From NCBI GenBank assembly GCA_964624475.1, contig CAZUYC010000136.1, positions 62,001 through 126,000 of the forward strand: a stretch of DNA of 64,000 nucleotides. Direction: 5' to 3'. The DNA comes from CAZUYC01 sp964624475. Lineage in GTDB: Bacteria > Myxococcota_A > UBA9160 > SMWR01. The notes under the pieces are model-generated. The model ran no database searches, was not told where the DNA came from, and worked only from the letters and a program-made list of their open reading frames with translations. Positions 53,734-62,158 of this stretch are shown one piece after another. The stretch's first letter is position 1; each line of letters begins with the position of its first letter. The translations under genes and the position numbers were made by a program.

Positions 53734-56169
53734 CTAGACGTCGAGGTTCTCTACGTCGAGGGCGTTGCGCTCGATGAACTCGCGGCGCGGCTCGACCTCG
53801 TCGCCCATCAACGTGGTGAAGGCCTCGTCGGCCTCGACCGGGTCGGGGGCGCGCACCTGCAGCAGCGTCCGCTTCGCGGGCTCCATCGTGGTCTCCGCCA
53901 GCTGCTCCGGGTTCATCTCGCCGAGGCCCTTGTAGCGCTGGATGGAGAGCCCCTTCTCCCCGAGCTCGAGCAGGCGGGCGAGGAGCTCCACGGGCCCCGC
54001 GAAGGTCTCGGACTCGGCGTCGCCGCGGACGAGGCGGTAGGGCGGCCCGCCCACCGCCGAGATCTCCGCGGCGAGCTCGACCAGACGCCCGAAGTCCGGC
54101 GAGCGGACGAAGACGGTGTCGAGCGGCGTCTCGAGCGGCACGCCCGAGCGGCGCGTCAGCGCCACCAGGCGGTGGCCGCCGTGCTCCGCGTCGGGCTCGA
54201 CGCGCCAGGCGAGCGCGGCCTCCTCGCCGGCGCGCGCGCGCAGGTGGTCGCCGATCGCCTGCTGCACCCGGCCGCGCAGGCCCGCCTCGTCGTGGAGGTC
54301 GGCCTCGCGCGGCACGCCCGAGAATACGGCGGCATCCACCACCCGATCGTCGAGGCGGCGCATCTCGAGCCGCTCGAGGAGCCGGCGGTAGCCGCTCGCG
54401 TGCTCGAGGAGCCGGCGGAGCCCCACGGCGGGGATCAGTGCCCCGTCGCCGCGCGGCGCCACCGAGGCGCCTTCGAGGGCGAGGTCGAGCAGGTAGCGCT
54501 CGAGGGTTCGCTCGTCCTTCACGTAGCGCTCGCTCTTGCCCTTCTTGATCTTGAAGAGGGGCGGGCGCGCGATGTAGAGGAAGCCGCGGTCGATCAGCCC
54601 CTTCATCTGGCGGTAGAAGAAGGTGAGAAGGAGCGTGCGGATGTGGCTCCCGTCCACGTCCGCGTCGGTCATGATCACGATCTTGTGGTAGCGCGCCTTG
54701 TCGGCGTCGAACTCGTCGCCGATCCCGCAGCCGATCGCCGCGATCAGCGCCTGGATCTCCTGGCTCGAGAGCATCCTGTCGAGCCGCGCCCGCTCGACGT
54801 TCAGGATCTTGCCCCGGATCGGGAGGATCGCCTGGGTCTCGCGCGAGCGGCCCTGCTTCGCCGTCCCGCCGGCCGAGTCGCCCTCGACGATGAAGAGCTC
54901 GGCCTTCGCCGGCTCGCGCTCCTGGCAGTCGGCGAGCTTGCCCGGGAGGCTGTAGTCCGCGAGCGCCCCCTTGCGGCGGGCGAGGTCGCGGGCCTTGCGC
55001 GCCGCGGCGCGCGCGCGCGCCGCGTCGAGGATCTTCGTGCCGATCGCGCGCGCGACGGCGGGGTTCTCCTCGAGGTACTCGGAGAGGCGCTCGTAGAGCA
55101 TGCCCTCCACGAGACCGCGCACCTCGCTCGTGCCGAGCTTGGCCTTCGTCTGTCCCTCGAACTCGGGCTGCGACAGCTTTACCGAGATCACGGCGGTGAG
55201 GCCCTCGCGCACGTCGTCGCCCGTCGTCGACTCGACGGCCTCCTTGCCGTTCTTGCCCTGGCTGGCGAGATAGCGGTTGAGCGCGCGCGTGAGCCCCGAA
55301 CGGAAGCCTACGAGGTGGGCCCCGCCCTCGGTCGTGTTGATGTTGTTCGCGAAGCAGAAGACCGCCTCGTTGTACGACTCGTTGTACTGGAGCGCGACCT
55401 CGATCGCGACCGCTACGTCCCGGTCCTTGCGCGGGAAGGAGCGCTCCCCCACGATCAGGATCGGCGGCCTGTGCAGCGGCGCGCGCGTGCGGTTCAGGTG
55501 CTCGACGAAGGAGACGATCCCTCCGTCGTAGCAGAAGTCGTGGCTCTTCCCGGAGCGCTCGTCCGCGATCTGGATGCGGAGGCCCGCGTTCAGGAACGAG
55601 AGCTCGCGCAGCCGCTGCGAGAGGACGTCGAAGGAGAAGTCGAGCGAGGGGAAGATCTCGGGATCGGGGTGGAAGGTCACCCGCGTACCGGTCTTCTCGG
55701 TGGTACCGATGGCTTCGAAGGGCGAGTCGGGCTCGCCGCGCTGGTAGGTCTGCCGCCAGACGCGTCCGCTGCGGCGGATCTCGAGCTCGAGCCGGTCGGA
55801 GAGGGCGTTCACGACCGAGACGCCGACGCCGTGGAGCCCACCGGAGATCTTGTAGGCCGAGTCGTCGAACTTGCCGCCGGCGTGCAGGCGCGTCATCACG
55901 ACCTGCGCCGCCGAGATCTTCTCGGTCGGGTGCTCCTCGGTAGGGATCCCGCGACCGTCGTCGATCACGGTCACGCTGGCATCCTGGTGGATCACGACCT
56001 CGATGCGGTGGCCGAAGCCCGCGACCGCCTCGTCGACCGAGTTGTCGACCACCTCGTAGACGAGGTGGTGGAGCCCCTCGGGGCCCGTCGAGCCGATATA
56101 CATCGCCGGGCGCTTGCGAACCGGCTCGAGGCCCTCGAGAACCTCGATGGAACTGGCGTCGTAGTTCAC
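53734..56169 (-). CDS. gyrB: DNA gyrase subunit B
   Basis: An 811-residue ATPase subunit. Seen: MYIGSTGPEGLHHLVYEVVDNSVDEA (GHKL ATP site, about 23-48, with the Asn and Asp of the Mg/ATP pocket), DDGRGIPTE (about 70), the TOPRIM motifs VEGDSAGGTAKQGR (about 420) and DADVDGSHI (about 499), and the C-terminal QRYKGLGEMNPEQL. Residues about 570-740 form the extra domain found in Gram-negative GyrB. Start GTG at 56169. It precedes gyrA and follows dnaN by 142 bp. Confidence 0.95.
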   Translation of the reverse strand: MNYDASSIEVLEGLEPVRKRPAMYIGSTGPEGLHHLVYEVVDNSVDEAVAGFGHRIEVVIHQDASVTVIDDGRGIPTEEHPTEKISAAQVVMTRLHAGGKFDDSAYKISGGLHGVGVSVVNALSDRLELEIRRSGRVWRQTYQRGEPDSPFEAIGTTEKTGTRVTFHPDPEIFPSLDFSFDVLSQRLRELSFLNAGLRIQIADERSGKSHDFCYDGGIVSFVEHLNRTRAPLHRPPILIVGERSFPRKDRDVAVAIEVALQYNESYNEAVFCFANNINTTEGGAHLVGFRSGLTRALNRYLASQGKNGKEAVESTTGDDVREGLTAVISVKLSQPEFEGQTKAKLGTSEVRGLVEGMLYERLSEYLEENPAVARAIGTKILDAARARAAARKARDLARRKGALADYSLPGKLADCQEREPAKAELFIVEGDSAGGTAKQGRSRETQAILPIRGKILNVERARLDRMLSSQEIQALIAAIGCGIGDEFDADKARYHKIVIMTDADVDGSHIRTLLLTFFYRQMKGLIDRGFLYIARPPLFKIKKGKSERYVKDERTLERYLLDLALEGASVAPRGDGALIPAVGLRRLLEHASGYRRLLERLEMRRLDDRVVDAAVFSGVPREADLHDEAGLRGRVQQAIGDHLRARAGEEAALAWRVEPDAEHGGHRLVALTRRSGVPLETPLDTVFVRSPDFGRLVELAAEISAVGGPPYRLVRGDAESETFAGPVELLARLLELGEKGLSIQRYKGLGEMNPEQLAETTMEPAKRTLLQVRAPDPVEADEAFTTLMGDEVEPRREFIERNALDVENLDV

Positions 56170-56311
56170 GCTGTGGCGGTCCCTGGACGGAGGGGCTCCG
56201 GAGTGGCTTCCGGGGGGGGGAGGGCGCTCCCTGGTGCGCCCGCGACCGAGGGTACCGGATGCCTAAACCCTCGTAAAGCCTCCGGGATCAGTGCTACCCG
56301 CTCGAGGCCGC

Positions 56312-57436
56312 TTACAACCGCATCGGCATGACGACGGCGAGACTGTCGGCGTCGTCCGCCGGGGCGAGCTGCGCGGGAGAGACGGAATCCTGGAGCCCGA
56401 GCCGCACCTCCTTCGCGCCCAGGAAGCTCAGCGCGTCCAGCAGGTAGCGGGCGTTGAAGGCGAGCGCGAGCTCCTCGCCCATGTAGTCGATGTCGAGCTC
56501 CTCGCGCGCCTCGCCCACGTCGGGGTTGTTCGACGAGAGCCGTAGCGTCCCCGCCCCGAGCTCCAGCTTCACGGCGCGGCTGCGTTCCGCGGCGACGACG
56601 AGCACTCGCCGCAAGGCCTGGATCAGCGGCTCGGCCGCCAACACGATCTGGTGCCTGCCCGGCTGTGGGATCACCTGACGGTAGTTCGGGAACTCACCCT
56701 CGATCAGGCGCATGCAGAGCGTAACCCCGCGCTTGCACACCAGTGCACTATTGGCTTCGAAGCCGAGCTCCACCTCGTCCGCGTCCTCCTCGTCGACGAG
56801 GCGCTTGAACTCGGTGAGTCCCTTGCGTGGGATGATCACGCCCCGTGCGAGGCCCTGGACCTCGACGCCGAGGGGGCGGTCCACGTACGCGAGGCGATGG
56901 CCATCCGTGGCAACCATCCGCAGCTTACCGCTCTCGCCCAGGTACTCGACGAAGACGCCGTTCAGGTTGTAGCGAGTCTCGTCGGCGGATGCGGCATACA
57001 TGGTCCGCTCGATCATCTGGCCGAGGAGCACGGCGGGGAGCGAGAGCGTCTCGCCAGGTGCGAGCACCGGCAGCACCGGATACTCCTCCGCCGCGTTGCC
57101 CGCGAGCTCGAACGCCGCGCGCGCACAGCGAACCGACACGTAGGAGTTCGGCGTCGCCTCGATCTGCACCGGCTCGTCCGGCAGCTCGCGCACTATTTCG
57201 TAGAGCTTTTTCGCGGAAGCCGTCACCCGACCGGCCTTGCTCACGTCGGCCGGATGGAGGCTCCGGACGCTGACTTCCAGGTCCGTGGCCGCGAGCTCGA
57301 CGATCGGGTCCGTACCGTCCTTGCGCGCCTCGATCAGCACGTTCGCCAGGATCGGCATCGTATTGCGCTTCTCGACGATCGACTGGATGCGAGCGAGGCC
57401 GCGGAGCAGCTCACCCTTGGCGATCGAGAACTTCAT
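56312..57436 (-). CDS. dnaN: DNA polymerase III beta sliding clamp
   Basis: A 374-residue beta clamp with three clamp domains. Seen: MKFSIAKGELLRGLARIQSIVEKRNTMPIL at the N-terminus, MVATDGHRLAYVDRPL (about 172-187) and the C-terminal VVMPMRL end, all typical. ATG at 57436 with upstream GGAG. It is the first gene of dnaN-gyrB-gyrA-hemL on the minus strand, where replication-initiation genes usually sit near the origin, but dnaA is not beside it. Confidence 0.95.
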   Translation of the reverse strand: MKFSIAKGELLRGLARIQSIVEKRNTMPILANVLIEARKDGTDPIVELAATDLEVSVRSLHPADVSKAGRVTASAKKLYEIVRELPDEPVQIEATPNSYVSVRCARAAFELAGNAAEEYPVLPVLAPGETLSLPAVLLGQMIERTMYAASADETRYNLNGVFVEYLGESGKLRMVATDGHRLAYVDRPLGVEVQGLARGVIIPRKGLTEFKRLVDEEDADEVELGFEANSALVCKRGVTLCMRLIEGEFPNYRQVIPQPGRHQIVLAAEPLIQALRRVLVVAAERSRAVKLELGAGTLRLSSNNPDVGEAREELDIDYMGEELALAFNARYLLDALSFLGAKEVRLGLQDSVSPAQLAPADDADSLAVVMPMRL

Positions 57437-57737
57437 CTCTCTCTCTCCGTTCTCTTTGAGAGATTAGAAGAGTAGGAACAGTAGGTGGTCGTGGCTCGCG
57501 ACAGAAGCGGCTCAAGTCCAGGGTGCGTCGAGGGCTCCACGAGCGGGACCCCGTGTCGGCGACTGCACGCGGCGACGCGGCTGGCGCTGTACTCGACCCC
57601 CCCGGGTGGCGATTCTACCATGAGTGACCATGGGTTGCTTGTGAATCTGCCGGTGCGTTGACCCGCATCCTGCAGCTGGCTACGCTGCTGTGCTCGCCCG
57701 CACGACCATCCGCAGCATCGCATAGAGAGCGCCCCCC
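57437..57737. other. divergent dnaN/rpmH gap, candidate origin or promoter region
   Basis: 301 bp between the minus-strand dnaN and plus-strand rpmH. It contains TCTCTTTGAGAGA and a run of CT repeats next to dnaN, and TGACCATGGGTTGCTTGTGAATCT nearer rpmH. Both divergent promoters should be here. No clear DnaA box was found; TGTGAATCT matches the TGTGGATAA form in only 6 of 9 bases. No gene seen, although dnaA is often located here. Confidence 0.5.
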
Positions 57738-57887
57738 ATGAAGCGGACCTACCAGCCGCACCGTACTAGCAGGAAGCGTACGCATGGCTTCCGGCAGCGG
57801 ATGAAGACGCAGGGGGGTCGCGCGGTGCTCAGGCGCCGGCGAGCCAAGGGTCGGAAGCGGGTGGCGGTGACCACGGCGTCGAAGTAA
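57738..57887 (+). CDS. rpmH: ribosomal protein L34
   Basis: A 49-residue basic protein of the large ribosomal subunit. The sequence MKRTYQPHRTSRKRTHGFRQ, then GGRAVLRRRRAKGRKRV, is the family signature. ATG at 57738. It heads the plus-strand set that runs to the bactofilin, and rnpA follows after 4 bp. Confidence 0.96.
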   Translation: MKRTYQPHRTSRKRTHGFRQRMKTQGGRAVLRRRRAKGRKRVAVTTASK

Positions 57888-57891
57888 TCCC

Positions 57892-58275
57892 GTGCTTTGC
57901 CCCACGGGGCCGTTCCGGCGTGGCGATCGACTGCTTCGACCCAGCGATTTCGAGCGGGTGAGCCGGGAAGGGCGCCGGGTGGTGGAGCCGGCATTCGTGT
58001 TGCTGGTCGCACCGCGCCCCGGGGATCATGAGTCCGTGCAACAGCGGCTCGGTATCACTGTCAGCCGGAAAGTTGGCTCGGCGGTCGTGCGCAACCGCGT
58101 CAAGCGACAGGTGCGTGAGTGGTTCCGCGATGCGCGACATCGGCTACACCCTGGGATCGACCTGCTGGTGATCGGACGCTCGAGTGCGGCGCGGCTTTCG
58201 GGGGGGGAGGCGAAGGGGATCTTGTGCCGGTTGACGCGAAAGGCAGGGGCGACGCGCTCTCGCGATCTATCATGA
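57892..58275 (+). CDS. rnpA: ribonuclease P protein component
   Basis: A 127-residue protein cofactor of RNase P, needed for tRNA 5' processing. Seen: DRLLRPSDFERVSREGRRV (about 12-30) and KVGSAVVRNRVKRQVREWFR (about 60-79), the family RNR motif. Start GTG at 57892, 4 bp after rpmH. Its stop overlaps yidD by four bases (ATGA). Confidence 0.95.
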   Translation: MLCPTGPFRRGDRLLRPSDFERVSREGRRVVEPAFVLLVAPRPGDHESVQQRLGITVSRKVGSAVVRNRVKRQVREWFRDARHRLHPGIDLLVIGRSSAARLSGGEAKGILCRLTRKAGATRSRDLS

Positions 58276-58496
58276 CCCCCGAGTCTGGGCGTCGGCTCGC
58301 GATCGGGCTGCTGCGCATCTATCAGTCCGTCGTCTCCCCCTGGCTCGGGCCGGCTTGTCGTTTCGAGCCGAGCTGCTCCAGATACACCGTGGCCGCCATC
58401 GAGCGCCACGGGGTCCTGCGTGGCGCTCGCATGGCGCTCCAGAGGCTCTCTCGCTGTCATCCCCTAGGGGGGTCCGGCTACGATCCGGTTCCCTGA
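58272..58496 (+). CDS. yidD: membrane protein insertion efficiency factor YidD
   Basis: A 74-residue protein of the YidD family that helps insert membrane proteins. Seen: GLLRIYQSVVSPWLGPACRF and EPSCSRYTVAAIERHG, and the end RCHPLGGSGYDPVP. ATG at 58272 overlaps the rnpA stop. The order rpmH-rnpA-yidD-yidC is conserved. Confidence 0.95.
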   Translation: MTPESGRRLAIGLLRIYQSVVSPWLGPACRFEPSCSRYTVAAIERHGVLRGARMALQRLSRCHPLGGSGYDPVP

Positions 58497-58508
58497 GGGG
58501 TCTGTCCG

Positions 58509-60215
58509 ATGGATCGGAACACCCTACTCGCGATCGTCCTGTCGCTGGGCGTGCTGACGCTGTGGACGCTCCTGACCTCGCCACCGCCCACGCTGCGACC
58601 CGACGCGGCGCCGCCGGGCGCCTCCGAGCCTACCGGCGCTGGCCCGCCGCCAGGTCCGGCCCCTGAGACCGCCGCGCCGGCGCCCGCTCTTCCGGAGCCC
58701 AGCGGTGAGGGATCGCCGGTAGCCCAGGGAGCCTCCGTCGCTCCAGGCCTCGCGGACGCGCCGCAAGGCGAGCGGATTCCGATCGAGATGCCGCTCTTTC
58801 GGGCAGAGCTCGACACGATCGGGGGTGCGCTGCGGCACTTCGAGCTGAAGCATTATCGCATGACGCCCGACCCCGGATCGGCGCCGATCGTGCTCACCAC
58901 CGGTCAGCCCCCATTTGCGAACGCGCTCGCAACACCGTTCCGCGAGCTCGGCATCGGAGACCTGAGCCAGGCCGAGTTCACAGTCGACCGCCCGGACGAG
59001 CGCACGGTCACCTTCTCCTTCGCGCGGGGGGGAATCCAGGTGCGCAAGGTCTACGAGTTCGACCCCGAGACCTATGCGTTCGCGCTTCGGGTCGCCGTGG
59101 CGAACGCTTCGGACCAGGCGATCGGGCCGCGCTACGGGCTCAGCTGGTCGGCTCACGTGGTGCCCGGGAACGACTTCAAGGAGCAGTCTCTCGCCGCGCT
59201 GCACGACGGCAGCCTGGCGCTCGAGCCGCTCGCAACCTTCGGCCTACCCGGCGGCTTCTTCGGAGGTAGCGCGGAGGCCCAGAGGGTCTTCAGCCGCGAG
59301 CTCGACTGGGCCGGGGTGACGACGACCTACTTCGTGAGCGCCATCTTGCCCGAGGATCCGGTGGCAGCGAGCGCCCAGTTCGTCGCCACCGAGCCAGGTC
59401 GCGCAGGGGTGGTGCAGCTCTTCTTCGAGCCCGTGAACCTCCCGCCCGGGCAGAGTGCCGAGCGGATCTTCCGCGTCTACGTGGGACCGAAGGACGCGGA
59501 GAGACTCGAGGCGGTGGGAGGAGGCCTCGTCCGCTCGATCGACCTCGGCTGGCACTGGATGGCGCCGCTCACGCTCGGATTCGGGTGGCTCCTGCGCGCC
59601 CTGTACAGCGTGATTCCGAACTACGGGGTCGCCATCATCCTGCTCACGATCCTGGTGCGGGCGGTGACCACTCCGCTCACGATGAAGCAGATGCGCTCGA
59701 TGGAGCGCATGCGCGCCCTGCAGCCGAAGCTTCAGGAGGTCAGGGTGAACTTCCCCGACGACCGGCAGAAGCAGTCCGAGGCCATGATGCAGCTCTACCG
59801 GCGCGAGGGAGTGAACCCGCTCGGCGGCTGCCTGCCGATGGTGCTCCAGCTCCCGGTCTTCGTCGGCCTCTTCTACGCGCTCCGGAGCTCCATCGATCTG
59901 CGGCAGGCCCCGTTCGTCGGCTGGATCAACGACCTCTCCGCGCCCGATGCTCTCTTCGAGCTTCCCGGGATCGAGATCCCGTTCCGGGTCCTGCCGCTCG
60001 TCATGGGCGGCACGATGGTCGTGCAGCAGCGCATCACGCCGATGCAGATGGATCCCGCGCAGGCCCGGATGATGATGACGGTCATGCCGATCATGATGAC
60101 CGTCCTCTTCTACCAGTTTGCGTCCGGTCTGGTCCTCTACTGGATGGTCAGCAACGTCCTGGCGATCGCGCACCAGCTCTGGGTGGGGCGGACGCTTCGG
60201 ACCGCGAAGACCTGA
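58509..60215 (+). CDS. yidC: membrane insertase YidC
   Basis: A 568-residue inner membrane insertase. Seen: N-terminal helix (about 5-20), a Pro/Ala-rich linker (about 25-80), the large periplasmic beta domain (about 95-340), then the conserved core with LTILVRAVTTPLTMKQMRSMERMRALQPK (about 380-410), PLGGCLPMVLQLPVFVGLFYALR and a final helix pair (PIMMTVLFYQFASGLVLYWMVSNVL). It inserts and folds membrane proteins such as AtpE. ATG at 58509. Confidence 0.95.
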   Translation: MDRNTLLAIVLSLGVLTLWTLLTSPPPTLRPDAAPPGASEPTGAGPPPGPAPETAAPAPALPEPSGEGSPVAQGASVAPGLADAPQGERIPIEMPLFRAELDTIGGALRHFELKHYRMTPDPGSAPIVLTTGQPPFANALATPFRELGIGDLSQAEFTVDRPDERTVTFSFARGGIQVRKVYEFDPETYAFALRVAVANASDQAIGPRYGLSWSAHVVPGNDFKEQSLAALHDGSLALEPLATFGLPGGFFGGSAEAQRVFSRELDWAGVTTTYFVSAILPEDPVAASAQFVATEPGRAGVVQLFFEPVNLPPGQSAERIFRVYVGPKDAERLEAVGGGLVRSIDLGWHWMAPLTLGFGWLLRALYSVIPNYGVAIILLTILVRAVTTPLTMKQMRSMERMRALQPKLQEVRVNFPDDRQKQSEAMMQLYRREGVNPLGGCLPMVLQLPVFVGLFYALRSSIDLRQAPFVGWINDLSAPDALFELPGIEIPFRVLPLVMGGTMVVQQRITPMQMDPAQARMMMTVMPIMMTVLFYQFASGLVLYWMVSNVLAIAHQLWVGRTLRTAKT

Positions 60216-60256
60216 AAGGCGATAGAGTCCGATCCACCGAGCGAGAGGAGGATTCC

Positions 60257-61276
60257 GTGTACGACGCCAGCAGCGAGCCCCATGAGTTTGTTGGTGCCGA
60301 CCGCGACGAGGCCGTCGCGAAGGCATGCCGTTTCTTCCGGCTGGAGCTGGACGCGCTCACCGTCCACGAGCTCGATCCGGGTCAGGTCTACGGTCTCGGT
60401 TCCAGGACCGTGATCGTCGCGGTCCCGCAGAATCGGAAGGCGCCGATCCGGGAGGCGCGCGGACGAGGTCCCGGGGCCGGCGAAGAGGGGCGCCCGGGGC
60501 GACGAGGCAGGGACGGCGGTGGGCGCGACCAAGGCGGGCGCGGTGACGAGCGCGAGGCACGAGGCAACCGCGGCGGAGATCGAGGGCGGGGGGGCGCAAG
60601 GGACGGCCGGAGCGAGCGCGGGCGAGCCGAGCGGGAGCGCGGCGAGCGGGGCGAGGACCGGGGTGAGGGGCGTGGCGAGGCGCGGGAGGCGTACGCCGAG
60701 CGGCGCCCCGAAGCCCCTCCCTCGGAGCCCGCTCCCTCGGAGCCGTCGGTTGGGACCGCCATCGGGGAGCTCGGGGAGGTCGGGCGGATCGTGCTCGGAG
60801 TCGTGGAGCGGATGGGCCTCGGGCCCTTCGAGATCTCCGAGGGTGGGGAACCTGGGCTCGTGGTGCTCTCGCTGCGGGGCAAGGCGGCGCTCGCGCTCGG
60901 CAAGGGCGATGGTCGGCCAGTCGACGCGCTCCAGCTCCTCGCGAATCAGGCGGCGATGCAGCGGGCGGACGAGCCGGATCGGATCGTGCTGGACGTCGAG
61001 GGCGACCTGGAAGAGCGCGAGGGGCGCCTGGCCGAGCTGGCGGAGCGGGCCGCGCGGCGGGCACGCGAGGGGGGTCGAGCGATCGCGCTCGACCCGATGA
61101 GCCCGCGAGATCGCCGCGCGATCCACCTCGCGCTGCGCGACGCCCAGGGAATTGCGACCATGAGCGTGGGGGAGAGCCGCTACCGGCAGGTCGTGGTGGT
61201 TCCGGAGGGCGCTCCGGAGTACCAGGAGGCGCTCCGCGAGGCGCGGGCGGCGGTCAGCGCCGCCGAGGGCGACTGA
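60257..61276 (+). CDS. jag: Jag/KhpB RNA-binding protein with Arg-Gly-rich linker
   Basis: A 339-residue protein: N-terminal Jag domain (about 1-55; FVGADRDEAVAKACRFFRLE), a low-complexity linker of about 100 residues (about 65-175) made of Gly, Arg, Glu and Asp (RGG-like), a KH domain (about 180-260; VVLSLRGKAALALGKGDGRP) and a C-terminal R3H domain (about 275-330; RAIHLALRDAQGIATMSVGE). The linker is much longer than in Bacillus or Streptococcus homologues. Start GTG at 60257 with GAGAGGAGG 6-7 nt upstream. Sits between yidC and rsmG as usual. Confidence 0.9.
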   Translation: MYDASSEPHEFVGADRDEAVAKACRFFRLELDALTVHELDPGQVYGLGSRTVIVAVPQNRKAPIREARGRGPGAGEEGRPGRRGRDGGGRDQGGRGDEREARGNRGGDRGRGGARDGRSERGRAERERGERGEDRGEGRGEAREAYAERRPEAPPSEPAPSEPSVGTAIGELGEVGRIVLGVVERMGLGPFEISEGGEPGLVVLSLRGKAALALGKGDGRPVDALQLLANQAAMQRADEPDRIVLDVEGDLEEREGRLAELAERAARRAREGGRAIALDPMSPRDRRAIHLALRDAQGIATMSVGESRYRQVVVVPEGAPEYQEALREARAAVSAAEGD

Positions 61277-61300
61277 GGGGCTCGTTCCACGCCGGGAGTC

Positions 61301-61314
61301 GTTCCACGTGGAAG
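61301..61314. promoter_or_regulatory. parS site 1
   Basis: GTTCCACGTGGAAG, core TTCCACGTGGAA (61302-61313) is a perfect 12-bp palindrome matching the ParB-binding sequence. It lies between jag and rsmG. A half-copy GTTCCAC is at 61284-61290. Confidence 0.85.
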
Positions 61315-61317
61315 CGC

Positions 61318-61971
61318 ATGAGTCGCGTTCCACGTGGAACCGCGAGTCGTGTGACGGTTCCCCGATCGCTTCTGGACGAAGGCTTGCGCGAGCTCGGCGT
61401 CGCCGCGACGCCCTCGCAGCGCGAGGCCCTCTTCGGGCTGGCGCGGCTGCTCGACCACTGGGGCGCGCGCATCAACCTGACCGGCCATCGCGGCCTCTCC
61501 GAGATCGTCCGGAATCTCCTCCTGGATTCGGTCGCGCTCGTCGCCCAGCTCCCCGAGATCGAGAGCCTGGCCGATCTGGGCTCGGGGGCCGGTTTCCCAG
61601 GCCTTCCCGCGGCCATCCTGAGGCCGAGCTGCCGCGTGACGCTGATCGAGTCGCGACTCAGACGCCACCACTTCCAACGGGCTGCGTGTCGCGCCCTCCG
61701 CATCCCCAATGCAACTCCGATTCGTGGACGCGCCGAAGAGCTCGAGCCTTCGCCTCACGCCGTCGTGACCGCTCAGGCCGTGGCGCGCCCCGAAGCGGCC
61801 CTCGCGCTGATGGTTCGCTGGCTGGCGCCCGGGGGCATCGCCATTCTTCCCGGTGGTGCGGGCCCGCCCGACGCCGCGCATCCGCGGCTCCGCGAGGAGC
61901 GCGTCGTCCGCTACCGGGTCCCCTGTGGTGGCCCCGAGAGAACCCTCTGGATCGGGCGAATTCACGCCTGA
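61318..61971 (+). CDS. rsmG: 16S rRNA m7G methyltransferase
   Basis: A 217-residue SAM-dependent enzyme (also called gidB) that methylates G527 of 16S rRNA. Seen: LLDHWGARINLTGHRGLSEI (about 44-63), SAM motif LADLGSGAGFPGLPAA (about 85-100), LIESRLRRHHF (about 109-119) and VVTAQAVARPEAALALM. Two starts are possible: ATG 61318, which puts parS site 2 inside the gene, or GTG 61351, which leaves it upstream. No ribosome site decides between them. Confidence 0.92.
   Translation: MSRVPRGTASRVTVPRSLLDEGLRELGVAATPSQREALFGLARLLDHWGARINLTGHRGLSEIVRNLLLDSVALVAQLPEIESLADLGSGAGFPGLPAAILRPSCRVTLIESRLRRHHFQRAACRALRIPNATPIRGRAEELEPSPHAVVTAQAVARPEAALALMVRWLAPGGIAILPGGAGPPDAAHPRLREERVVRYRVPCGGPERTLWIGRIHA
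61327..61340. promoter_or_regulatory. parS site 2
   Basis: GTTCCACGTGGAAC is a perfect 14-bp palindrome, the best match of the three. It falls inside the coding region if rsmG starts at 61318. Confidence 0.9.
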
Positions 61972-62011
61972 GACTGGACGACTGAGACCGCGCTCCGACC
62001 GACCTCGTCCA

Positions 62012-62025
62012 TTTCCACGTGGAAC
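62012..62025. promoter_or_regulatory. parS site 3
   Basis: TTTCCACGTGGAAC, one base from a perfect palindrome, in the gap upstream of parA. Confidence 0.85.
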
Positions 62026-62035
62026 GGTCCAGCCT

Positions 62036-62095
62036 GAGTTGGCAACGGGCGAGTCGACAACGCGCAAGTTGACAACGCGTGGGTCGACAAGCGCA
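62036..62095. repeat. four 15-bp tandem repeats upstream of parA
   Basis: Units at 62036, 62051, 62066 and 62081, consensus about GAGTCGACAACGCGC. They follow parS site 3 and end 64 bp before the parA ATG. They could be binding sites for a regulator or origin-like iterons. Confidence 0.65.
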
Positions 62096-62111
62096 CCCAC
62101 GATGTGATATC
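62084..62111 (+). promoter_or_regulatory. candidate parA promoter
   Basis: TCGACA (62084-62089) and GATATC (62106-62111) with a 16-bp spacer, about 48 bp before the ATG. The -35 lies inside the last tandem unit, so a protein bound to the repeats would repress parAB. Confidence 0.35.
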
Positions 62112-62158
62112 CAGTAGAGGCGGTTATTCCCCACGGGGGTGAGGTTTCAGCGCGCGCC

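Noticed and set aside
51025..56331. Long open frame on the plus strand opposite gyrA and gyrB
   Set aside because: The translation is rich in Arg, Leu, Glu and His without motifs and mirrors the codon bias of the genes on the other strand. gyrA and gyrB are certain there.
62036..62095. CRISPR array
   Set aside because: Repeats of 15 bp without spacers, only four units; not CRISPR.
62122..62132. DnaA box-like TTATTCCCCAC
   Set aside because: Three mismatches to TTATCCACA and only a single copy.
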